Shown: positions 7,124 through 12,980 of the stretch, in pieces | How the letters are laid out: every line of letters starts with the position of its first letter | Position numbering within the stretch: position 1 is the stretch's first letter | From: an uncultured Lachnospiraceae bacterium | GTDB taxonomy: Bacteria; Bacillota; Clostridia; Lachnospirales; Lachnospiraceae | Direction: 5' to 3' | DNA: 12,980 nucleotides | Assembly (NCBI GenBank): GCA_946409475.1 | Contig: CAMJWQ010000057.1 | Location: forward strand, 1-12,980 | Made by a program: the position numbers and the translations under genes | Notes under the pieces: generated by a model | What the model saw: the letters and a program-made list of their open reading frames with translations, nothing else | Database searches by the model: none | Told to the model about the DNA's origin: nothing

Positions 7124-8407
7124 TTATTTACCGGAAAACATTTCCGTAAATATACTGTCTCTCTGGTATTGCTCATCATATTCGGAATCCTTTTCATAAA
7201 TAGCCGCAGGAAAACCATAATCCTTCATTTTTAAGACAAAAGGATCCGGATCAAAGGCTTCCGGTCCTAAAACCCCCGTCTGCTTCCAGATACCGTTTGC
7301 TATTAAATCCAGCATGACCACAGGGCCAACCGCTGTCTGTGCCACTACGGAGGACGTACCGTATTTTCCGATGCATTCCTGATTATCTGCAATCTGGTAA
7401 ATATAAACGGAACGGAATAACCCGTCTTTTTTACCGGTAACCCAGGTACCGGCACAGCCTTTCCCTACCATGATACTGGCGGTCTCCAAAGGGGAAGGCG
7501 CAACGATGCTAAGGAAATCCCTCGGTGTTATTTCCGAAGAACCTATTTTTATTTTCTGATCCGCCTTATCCATCCCTAAGGCCTCCAGATTCTTTAACAT
7601 GGTACGAAACTCCTTGGATATACCGTATTTAAAGGTTACCCGGTTGCAATCTATGTATCTGGGTACCAGAGCCACTTCTTCATGCTCCACATTTACTACT
7701 TCCACTCTTCCGATGCCGCCGGGGAAGAAAAATTCCTCCGGCTCCGAAAAGCATCCCGTGGTAAACCAGCCCTTCTCCTTTTCCCAAATAAGAGGTGGAT
7801 TCAGGCACTCCTCTATTGTTGTCCAAATCGAAAACCCAAAGGATACTTCCTTACCCGGGATTACATAATTATCTCCGTCTCTGACATTTACTTCATATAT
7901 TTCATCAAATAAGTGCTTTTGGGCATACCGGGCAAACACATCGGAAATACCCGGCTCCACTCCCGAGCCGACAAGGGCCATAATTCCCTTCTTTTTCCAT
8001 TTCTCATGCTGTTCAAATTGATAATCACCCAATTTAATATGTGTAAGCTCATAAGGTTTTTCCGGGTGTCTGTGGGATAATGTCATGGCACAGTCCATAT
8101 ATCCGACTCCCACTTCATAAGCCGCATCAAAAATGGTTTCATTATAGCTTGGTGCAACTACATTTAAAACAAATGTTATATTATGTTTTTTTATTAGTGC
8201 TTTAATGGCAGCTTTATCCCCTGCATCTAATCTCTCCGGAATAAATCTTGGATCTGCGGCAAGATCGGCAACTTCCTTTGCCCGATCATGGTTGTTATCA
8301 GCCAGTACCAAAAGGTCCAACCAGTTTCCACTGTTCTTTTCTCCTTTTTTTATTAACATAGCTACAGACTGTCCTACTCCGCCTGCTCCAATTACTAATA
8401 ATCTCAT
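7124..8407 (-). CDS. Saccharopine dehydrogenase-family oxidoreductase (carboxynorspermidine/carboxyspermidine dehydrogenase-like)
   Basis: A 427-residue enzyme with an N-terminal Rossmann fold: GAGGVG (7-12), with acidic Asp37 at the end of the second strand (VLADNN), which favours NAD(H) over NADP(H). The C-terminal part carries CAGTWVTGKKDG (318-329), SVYIYQIAD (333-341) and DPDPF (386-390), which match remembered carboxynorspermidine dehydrogenase sequence better than lysine-pathway saccharopine reductase. The fold family includes saccharopine reductase, lysine 6-dehydrogenase, carboxy(nor)spermidine dehydrogenase and homospermidine synthase, all acting on C-N bonds of amino acids or polyamines. 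Beside a Pot transporter and an aminoaldehyde dehydrogenase gene, I infer action on an imported amine, possibly oxidative cleavage giving an aldehyde. A biosynthetic partner (carboxynorspermidine decarboxylase) is absent here. Start supported by AGGAGG 5 bases upstream. Family sure; substrate unknown. Confidence 0.87.
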   Translation of the reverse strand: MRLLVIGAGGVGQSVAMLIKKGEKNSGNWLDLLVLADNNHDRAKEVADLAADPRFIPERLDAGDKAAIKALIKKHNITFVLNVVAPSYNETIFDAAYEVGVGYMDCAMTLSHRHPEKPYELTHIKLGDYQFEQHEKWKKKGIMALVGSGVEPGISDVFARYAQKHLFDEIYEVNVRDGDNYVIPGKEVSFGFSIWTTIEECLNPPLIWEKEKGWFTTGCFSEPEEFFFPGGIGRVEVVNVEHEEVALVPRYIDCNRVTFKYGISKEFRTMLKNLEALGMDKADQKIKIGSSEITPRDFLSIVAPSPLETASIMVGKGCAGTWVTGKKDGLFRSVYIYQIADNQECIGKYGTSSVVAQTAVGPVVMLDLIANGIWKQTGVLGPEAFDPDPFVLKMKDYGFPAAIYEKDSEYDEQYQRDSIFTEMFSGK

Positions 8408-8498
8408 AAAATCCTCCTGTTTGGTTTGTTTCGTTCTCTCGTTAACATATGGATAAAATCAAATACTCCCGGCCGTCGTGCCTGATTTCTTCCTCTAT

Positions 8499-8527
8499 GT
8501 TATACATCGGTTACATTCTTCTGTCTT
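8499..8527 (-). promoter_or_regulatory. Weak internal promoter candidate before the two enzyme genes
   Basis: On the minus strand AAGACA (8527-8522), a 17-base spacer and TATAAC (8504-8499) lie in the 127-base gap between potC and the saccharopine-dehydrogenase-like gene. It would give a leader of about 85 bases. The gap is far longer than those between the transport genes, so separate expression of the enzymes is plausible, but no terminator after potC is evident and read-through is equally possible. Confidence 0.35.
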
Positions 8528-8534
8528 ATGAGGT

Positions 8535-9356
8535 TTATTCGACCCCGCTATGCGCCTCCCTGCTTTTTTCTATCTTTCCCTGAATCATTTGTGAAAATAG
8601 CATAATTGCAATGGTGCCCAAAATCATCAGTGTAGAAAGCGCATTTACATCAGGAGACACGCCTTTTCTGACCATACCGAGAATTTTTAATGGCAGAGTC
8701 GTACTTTCCGTACCCGCCATAAAGAAACTGATTACAACATCATCTAAGGAGAGCGTTAGCGCAAGCATCCCGCCGGATATCACACCGGGCATAATCATGG
8801 GAAGCGTCACCCGCATAAATGTTCGAAACTCACCTGCCCCTAAATCTCTGGCCGCTTCCAATATGGAAGGATCGAAGCCTGCAATCCTGGAACGAACCGT
8901 AATCACAACAAAGGGCAGTGAAAAAGTAATATGTGAAATAATAAGTGTAAGCATACTGGTCGGTAAATGAACGGATGAAAAAAATACAAGTAATGCAATT
9001 CCAAAAACAATTTCAGGAATTACTATGGGTATGTATAAGGAGCTGCTGATGATATTTTTTATTTTACTTTCCAATTTATACAGACCAACTGCGCACAGCG
9101 TACCCATTATCACCGATATCACCGTTGAAAAAAAAGCCACAAGCAGGGTATTCCTGAAAGCATCCATCAGCTGCCGGTTCTCAAACATTTTAAAATACCA
9201 TTCCACTGTAAAGCCTTCAAATACTATATTCATCCTGGAAGTGTTGAAGGAAAAAACAATGACAACTAAAATCGGCACATATAAAAACAAATAAACCAGA
9301 CAGGGATATAATACGGAAATCGGTTTGTATTCTTTTAATTTTCTTTTTAATTTCAT
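8535..9356 (-). CDS. potC: Spermidine/putrescine-type ABC transporter permease PotC
   Basis: A 273-residue inner-membrane permease with about six hydrophobic segments (roughly 16-37, 68-92, 103-127, 133-155, 188-214, 239-258). The cytoplasmic EAA loop, EAARDLGAGEFRTFMRVTLPMIMPG (167-191), couples to the ATPase; it is preceded by RSRIAGFDPSIL. Length matches PotC (about 264 in E. coli). AAGGAGG at 9364-9370 is 7 bases before the ATG, with a 12-base gap after potB. It forms the membrane channel with PotB. PotC-like permeases also occur in thiamine and iron importers, but the full potDABC set and the PotD sequence point to an amine substrate. Confidence 0.92.
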   Translation of the reverse strand: MKLKRKLKEYKPISVLYPCLVYLFLYVPILVVIVFSFNTSRMNIVFEGFTVEWYFKMFENRQLMDAFRNTLLVAFFSTVISVIMGTLCAVGLYKLESKIKNIISSSLYIPIVIPEIVFGIALLVFFSSVHLPTSMLTLIISHITFSLPFVVITVRSRIAGFDPSILEAARDLGAGEFRTFMRVTLPMIMPGVISGGMLALTLSLDDVVISFFMAGTESTTLPLKILGMVRKGVSPDVNALSTLMILGTIAIMLFSQMIQGKIEKSREAHSGVE

Positions 9357-9368
9357 CCTCTTTCCTCC

Positions 9369-10223
9369 TTACGCCATGTCTTCCAGGCTTCCTACCCTGG
9401 TATATAATTTCATTAAAATCAAAGTAATAATAATTAGTATAATCGATAAAGCGGCACCTAAAGGCCAGTTTCTGGCAGATAAAAACTGGTTTTTTATCAA
9501 ATTGCCAATATACATGGTTTTACCGCCTCCCATCATTTCAGAGATATAGAATAACCCTAAGGACGGTATGAAGGTCTGTATGGAGCCCGCAAAAATCCCC
9601 GGCATGGTAAGTGGTAAAATAATCTTCATGAAAGTACTTCTTTTTGTGGCTCCCAGGTCCCTTGCAGCCTCTAACAGAGACGTATCTATTTTTTCTATGG
9701 ACGTATATAAGGGCAAAATTGTAAAAGGTAATAAATCATATACCATTCCCAGAAGAACGGCTCCGTCCGTATATAACATTTCCAGAGGCTTCGATATAAT
9801 CCCCAGGGCAATCAGTAAATGATTAATGACTCCTTCCGTTCTAAGCAGGGTATTCCAGCCATAAATACGTATAATGGAATTTATCCAAAAGGGAAGCATA
9901 ATCATTAATACCATATATTTCTTTCTGTTTGCAGGAGCCTTTGCAATCAGATAAGCAAAGGGATATCCAATAATAAGACACAATATGGTCGTTTGCAGCG
10001 ACAGCCATAGAGAGCCTGTGAATATTTTAAGATACTCGCTTTGAAACAGGTCCTTATAGCTTTGCAGTGAAAGGATGCCATCGACACCGCCGTAAGCATT
10101 TTTTGTTAAAAAGCTGATACCGATTACATAGCATAACGGTATTAGTACAAAAAGAATCAGCCAAAAAAATGTCGGTCCTATCATGACAATGGTCGGAAGC
10201 TTTTTCCCCAATTTTTTAATCAT
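9369..10223 (-). CDS. potB: Spermidine/putrescine-type ABC transporter permease PotB
   Basis: A 284-residue inner-membrane permease. Hydrophobic segments near residues 12-38, 70-94, 103-121, 155-174, 206-228 and 256-274; EAA loop EAARDLGATKRSTFMKIILP at 185-204. A TTG 15 bases further upstream (10238) is in frame, but the ATG at 10223 is preferred: it gives the usual family length (275 in E. coli), and forms ATGATTAA with the potA stop, an 8-base overlap that suggests coupled translation. The ribosome binding site (GAGGGTGG within the end of potA) is the poorest in the operon, consistent with reliance on potA translation. Heterodimer partner of PotC. Confidence 0.91.
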   Translation of the reverse strand: MIKKLGKKLPTIVMIGPTFFWLILFVLIPLCYVIGISFLTKNAYGGVDGILSLQSYKDLFQSEYLKIFTGSLWLSLQTTILCLIIGYPFAYLIAKAPANRKKYMVLMIMLPFWINSIIRIYGWNTLLRTEGVINHLLIALGIISKPLEMLYTDGAVLLGMVYDLLPFTILPLYTSIEKIDTSLLEAARDLGATKRSTFMKIILPLTMPGIFAGSIQTFIPSLGLFYISEMMGGGKTMYIGNLIKNQFLSARNWPLGAALSIILIIITLILMKLYTRVGSLEDMA

Positions 10224-11355
10224 CCCCGCCACCCTCAATCTTTACGGTATTTTCTATTAAGTTATATATCTGCTCTTCTTTTGTATGAAGCAGGATTCCT
10301 TTTCCTTCATTCCAGAAAAGGTTTACCTCACTGCCCATAGATAATAGCTCCACATCCGGCTGGGTTGTTATTTTAAGCTCCTGGCCGTTTACCAGCTCTA
10401 CGATGGTTTTATTAACGGAGCCGATAAAAACGTGCTCCTTCACTTTCCCCCGGATATTAAAATCAATAACCGGTTCTGCGGATATCTTAAGATTCTCAGG
10501 CCGGACACAGATATATACCATTTCTTCTTTATGGAAGCCTGCGGCTTTCACCGCTGCAGTCCCCGCCTCTAAGGAAATGCCTATTCTGCCGTCCATGACC
10601 TCCTCCACATAAGCCTCAAAAATATTGGTCTCACCAATAAAATCTGCCACAAATTTAGTAGCGGGTCTGTTATATATTTCTTCAGGAGCTCCTATTTGTT
10701 CTAAAATCCCCTGATTCATGACCGCAATCCGGTCACTCATGGTAAGAGCCTCTTCCTGGTCATGGGTAACATAAATAAAAGTAATACCCAGCTTCTTTTG
10801 CAGATGCTTCAGCTCAAACTGCATTTGCTTTCTTAATTTCAAATCCAAAGCACCAAGAGGCTCATCCAGTAAAAGAACCTTGGGCCTGTTAATCAGAGCC
10901 CTTGCTATGGCTACCCTTTGTTTTTGCCCGCCTGACATCTGTGCCGGGAGTCTTTTTTCCATTCCTTCCAGCTGTACCATCTTAAGCATTTCTCCGACCC
11001 GTCTTTTTATTTCGGGTTTTTTAACCTTTTTTTCCACAAGGCCAAAGGCTATATTATCCTCCACATTCATGTGGGGGAAAAGAGCATAATTTTGAAATAC
11101 GGTATTTACATCTCTTTGATTCGGCTTTTTATCCTCTACATTTTCTCCCTCCAGAAAGATCTGTCCCTCCGTCACTTCTTCAAAACCCGCTATCATACGA
11201 AGGGTCGTCGTCTTTCCGCAGCCGGAGGGTCCGAGGAGAGTTAAGAACTCTCCCTCCCTAATGTCCAAATTCAGGCTTTTCACCACTTTATTTGTACCGT
11301 AACATTTATCAACATCCCTAAGCCTGATCATCACCTTATCCTGCATTTTTGCCAT
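10216..11355 (-). CDS. potA: Spermidine/putrescine-type ABC transporter ATP-binding protein PotA
   Basis: A 379-residue ATPase that powers the PotBC channel from the cytoplasmic face. Seen: Walker A GPSGCGKTT (42-50), Q-loop Gln88 (VFQNYALFP), signature SGGQKQR (141-147), Walker B VLLLDEP (160-166), D-loop GALD (168-171) and switch His198 (VTHDQEEA). Residues from about 240 to the end form the regulatory TOBE-type domain (IGETNIFEA, ICVRPENLKIS), normal for PotA (378 residues in E. coli). The longest frame begins at a GTG at 11364, but that codon overlaps the GGAGG site (11364-11368), which is 8 bases before the ATG at 11355; the ATG is chosen. It follows the PII-like gene by 18 bases and overlaps potB. 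If the PII protein acts on this transporter, PotA or PotBC is the obvious target. Confidence 0.94.
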   Translation of the reverse strand: MAKMQDKVMIRLRDVDKCYGTNKVVKSLNLDIREGEFLTLLGPSGCGKTTTLRMIAGFEEVTEGQIFLEGENVEDKKPNQRDVNTVFQNYALFPHMNVEDNIAFGLVEKKVKKPEIKRRVGEMLKMVQLEGMEKRLPAQMSGGQKQRVAIARALINRPKVLLLDEPLGALDLKLRKQMQFELKHLQKKLGITFIYVTHDQEEALTMSDRIAVMNQGILEQIGAPEEIYNRPATKFVADFIGETNIFEAYVEEVMDGRIGISLEAGTAAVKAAGFHKEEMVYICVRPENLKISAEPVIDFNIRGKVKEHVFIGSVNKTIVELVNGQELKITTQPDVELLSMGSEVNLFWNEGKGILLHTKEEQIYNLIENTVKIEGGGDD

Positions 11356-11373
11356 AAGCAGCACCTCCGGTTC

Positions 11374-11712
11374 CTATAAAGTCTTTTCTCCCCGCTCACC
11401 TGTTCGGATTCGAACCACATCATCTATGGCGGATACGAAAATTTTACCGTCACCTACATTTCCCGTGGTCAGCTGCTGCTGTAATTCGCATATAATTTCT
11501 TCCGCATCCTCATCCCATACAACTGTCATGATATGTATTTTAGGTAACAGATTCATATCCAGGTTCAGTTGTTCAAAATCCTTTATGTTGCCTCTTTGAT
11601 GGCCGCAGCCCATAGCCGCCGTTACGGTCATTCCCGAATATTCGTTTTTCGCCAGTATTTTTTTTACTACGTCCAGTTTCTCAGGTCTGGTAATAATCTC
11701 CAATTTTTTCAT
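11374..11712 (-). CDS. PII-family signalling protein (GlnB/GlnK fold, PotN-like) in a pot operon
   Basis: A 112-residue protein that aligns to E. coli GlnB (112 residues) end to end without gaps. Matching landmarks: GMTVT (27-31), GHQRG (37-41; Gln39 retained), LLPK with Lys58, TGNVGDGKIFV (83-93) and RIRTGE (101-106), which are the ATP/ADP contacts of PII trimers. The T-loop has normal length, but Tyr51, the uridylylation site, is Leu, and Tyr46 is Phe, so GlnD-type modification is not expected. PII proteins sense ATP/ADP and often 2-oxoglutarate and bind transporters or enzymes. A subfamily named PotN has been described in Bacillota pot operons as an energy sensor (from memory). The longer frame from 11739 is rejected: AGGAGG at 11719-11724 sits 6 bases before the ATG at 11712, and GlnB starts at the same residue. 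It lies between potD and potA, and probably gates polyamine uptake by energy state; the target is inference. Confidence 0.9.
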   Translation of the reverse strand: MKKLEIITRPEKLDVVKKILAKNEYSGMTVTAAMGCGHQRGNIKDFEQLNLDMNLLPKIHIMTVVWDEDAEEIICELQQQLTTGNVGDGKIFVSAIDDVVRIRTGERGEKTL

Positions 11713-11748
11713 GGAAAACCTCCTGTTTGTACTCATCATTTTATTTAT

Positions 11749-12798
11749 TTAATTCGTTTTCATCTTTGTAAAAACATCATCATAATACTCTGCCGCATCA
11801 CCCACATCGCCTATCAAATGAGCCCGATCTAATTCTGAGCCGTCCACATTGCTTCCGGCATTATCAAAATAGCTGTCATCCAATAAATCCAATGCCGCAT
11901 CATTAATACAAACCCCGGGAAACTCATCCAGAATCATTTTATATACATCCGGGCGGTGAACAAAATCAATAAATCTTTCAGCATTTTCCTTGTTTTCGGC
12001 ATTGGCCGTAACCACAAAGTTATCAACAGACAGCTCACAGGGTTCTTCTGTATATATTACATCAATTTGGTCGTTTTGTTCAATAGCCTGGCCGGCATCA
12101 ATGTTATATACAAGTCCGACGGCTACTTCATTGGAAGCCAATAAGGTTTTCGGACTGTCACTGTCATAGGCCTTGATGTTGCCCTTTAATTCCAATAGCC
12201 AGGGCAGAGCACCCTCTATAACCGTTTGATCCGTTGTATTGGCATCCTGTCCCTGTGCCTTTAAGGCTACCCCCACTACTTCCCTGCAGTCATCAACCAC
12301 TACCATATTATTCTCTAATGCGGGGTTTAACAAATCATTAAAGCTGTTAATGGTGACCCCGAGCTCTTCACATTTTTCCCGGTTCACGGCGATAACCGTC
12401 ATGGTAGACATATAAGGTATGCTGTAATCATTATTCGGGTCAAATTCCATTCCCATAACGGAAGGGTTAATATTACTGATATTCTTAATATTTGCTTTAT
12501 CAATCTTTTGAATCATTTTTTCATTTAACATCGCATTGATGACATAATTACTGGCAATCACCAGATCATATTGGGAATTTCCGCCGGCCTGTAATTTGGC
12601 AAGCATTTCTTCATTGGAAGAGAATGTGCTTTCCACGACACGGATACCTGTTTCCTCTTCAAATAAATCATAAACTTCCTGAGGTATGTACTCCGTCCAA
12701 TTGTAAATATAAACGACATCTTCACTTTTTTTGGCACATGCGGACAGCATGCCCATACATAAAACAATGACCATCACTGCGGCAATTTTTTTTCTCAT
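11749..12798 (-). CDS. potD: Spermidine/putrescine-type substrate-binding lipoprotein PotD
   Basis: A 349-residue extracellular binding lipoprotein. The signal peptide is MRKK plus a hydrophobic stretch, with lipobox LSAC and lipidated Cys21, as usual in monoderm bacteria. The mature part follows PotD: YNWTEYIP (32-39), a SSNEEMLAKLQ stretch, YDLVIAS, FDPNNDYSIPY, DDCREV and HRPDVY. By remembered alignment to E. coli PotD, the aromatic and acidic pocket is largely kept (YNWTEY, the acidic pair in DDCREV, and the Asp of SVDN), but the Trp of GMIWN is Tyr (GLVYN) and the Trp before the pocket Asp is Ser. The ligand may therefore be a different amine from spermidine. AAGGAGG precedes the ATG by 7 bases. 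First gene of the operon; 36 bases separate it from the PII gene. Confidence 0.93.
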   Translation of the reverse strand: MRKKIAAVMVIVLCMGMLSACAKKSEDVVYIYNWTEYIPQEVYDLFEEETGIRVVESTFSSNEEMLAKLQAGGNSQYDLVIASNYVINAMLNEKMIQKIDKANIKNISNINPSVMGMEFDPNNDYSIPYMSTMTVIAVNREKCEELGVTINSFNDLLNPALENNMVVVDDCREVVGVALKAQGQDANTTDQTVIEGALPWLLELKGNIKAYDSDSPKTLLASNEVAVGLVYNIDAGQAIEQNDQIDVIYTEEPCELSVDNFVVTANAENKENAERFIDFVHRPDVYKMILDEFPGVCINDAALDLLDDSYFDNAGSNVDGSELDRAHLIGDVGDAAEYYDDVFTKMKTN

Positions 12799-12857
12799 CT
12801 TCTTTCCTCCTTTTCTATCATCAGAAACAGGTCTTCCTGCTTCATAATGTCATTTCT

Positions 12858-12886
12858 ATTATATTATTACGCAATTTTAATTTACA
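12858..12886 (-). promoter_or_regulatory. Tentative promoter of the pot operon
   Basis: On the minus strand a perfect -10 TATAAT (12863-12858) lies 59 bases upstream of the potD ATG. The best -35 at 17 bases, TGTAAA (12886-12881), matches only 3 of 6; TTGTGT 20 bases away is an alternative. The stretch 12799-12910 is AT-rich and otherwise featureless apart from the potD ribosome binding site. Confidence 0.4.
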
Positions 12887-12910
12887 CAAGTAGGTTTTAG
12901 GAAAGAACAA

Positions 12911-12980
12911 AGTGTCTCCGGCACTCTCAACTCCCCTGCCCCCCCCTCATTCTTGAGGGGGGGGGCGCGTTGGGGGGGGG
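12911..12980. repeat. Second copy of the intergenic repeat, degrading into homopolymer at the window edge
   Basis: From 12911 the sequence AGTGTCTCCGGCACTCTCAA and what follows matches the element starting at 5299 in the same orientation (27/32, a 3-base insertion in the C-run, then TCATTCTTGA against TCATTCATGA). AGTGTC/GGCACT keeps the small hairpin through a G-T pair. The C-run followed by TCATTCTTGA and a G-run can form a second hairpin. The last 25 bases are almost only G, unlike the first copy (AAGGAGAAGACACTTTGGGC), and are probably low-quality sequence. Confidence 0.55.

Noticed and set aside
7128..7150. Hairpin TTTACCGGAAA/TTTCCGTAAA near the end of the saccharopine-dehydrogenase-like gene, considered as a terminator
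   Set aside because: It lies in coding sequence including the last codons, has a bulge, and is not followed by a T-run on the minus strand.
5531..8407. Choline/glycine betaine osmoprotection locus
   Set aside because: The ALDH resembles BetB/GbsA, but no choline dehydrogenase, GbsB-type alcohol dehydrogenase or OpuA-type transporter gene is present; the transporter is PotABCD-type.
11374..11739. Longer PII reading frame with nine extra N-terminal residues
   Set aside because: The upstream ATG has no ribosome binding site, while AGGAGG lies 6 bases before the internal ATG and GlnB aligns exactly from there.
12941..12980. G-quadruplex or functional C/G hairpin at the right edge
   Set aside because: The G-runs are at the extreme edge, differ from the paired repeat copy and are best explained as poor sequence.

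Overview
The window looks like chromosomal DNA from a low-to-moderate GC Gram-positive anaerobe of the class Clostridia, most probably a Lachnospiraceae-type gut bacterium. This is inferred from near-perfect AGGAGG ribosome binding sites, AT-rich leaders, a lipoprotein-type solute-binding protein, and protein sequences that resemble Bacillota homologues. There is no rRNA, tRNA, CRISPR array, transposase or phage gene. Two catabolic/transport loci lie on the minus strand, separated by one plus-strand regulator gene and a structured intergenic stretch.

Left locus (1-5265), rare ketose use. A LacI-family regulator (4240-5265, +) is divergent from an operon read leftwards: a D-psicose/D-tagatose 3-epimerase family enzyme (3127-4002), a PfkB-type sugar kinase (2170-3117), a GatZ/KbaZ-family protein (848-2173) and the start of an RbsA/MglA-type duplicated ATPase of a sugar ABC importer (1-830, running off the window). 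A good promoter (TTGAGT-17-TACAAT with TGn extension) precedes the epimerase, and a perfect 12-bp palindrome TACGAGCTCGTA in the divergent region is the best operator candidate. With no GatY-type aldolase among the genes visible, the most coherent reading is import of a ketose, C3 epimerisation, 6-phosphorylation, and C4 epimerisation of a tagatose-6-phosphate-like product to fructose 6-phosphate.

Middle (5266-5530). The convergent ends of the regulator gene and the right operon share a strong bidirectional terminator (17-bp stem, 5451-5506). Next to it is a palindrome-rich stretch (5299-5453) whose first part recurs at the right edge of the window (12911 onward), so it is probably a dispersed intergenic repeat. 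The right edge dissolves into poly-C/poly-G and looks like a contig end inside a repeat copy.

Right locus (5531-12798), polyamine-type transport and catabolism, all minus strand: potD, a PII-family signalling protein, potA, potB, potC, a saccharopine-dehydrogenase-like enzyme and a betaine/aminoaldehyde dehydrogenase. The first five genes are tightly packed; gaps of 127 and 111 bases precede the two enzymes, the first with a weak promoter candidate. The PII protein aligns without gaps to GlnB over 112 residues but lacks the uridylylated Tyr51, resembling the PotN-type PII described in Bacillota pot operons. The most interesting hypothesis is a PII-gated polyamine (or related amine) importer feeding an NAD-dependent oxidative C-N cleavage and aldehyde oxidation route without a transaminase.

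Several starts were moved inward from the longest open frame on the basis of ribosome binding sites, promoter position and family length: epimerase, kinase, potB, potA and the PII gene.
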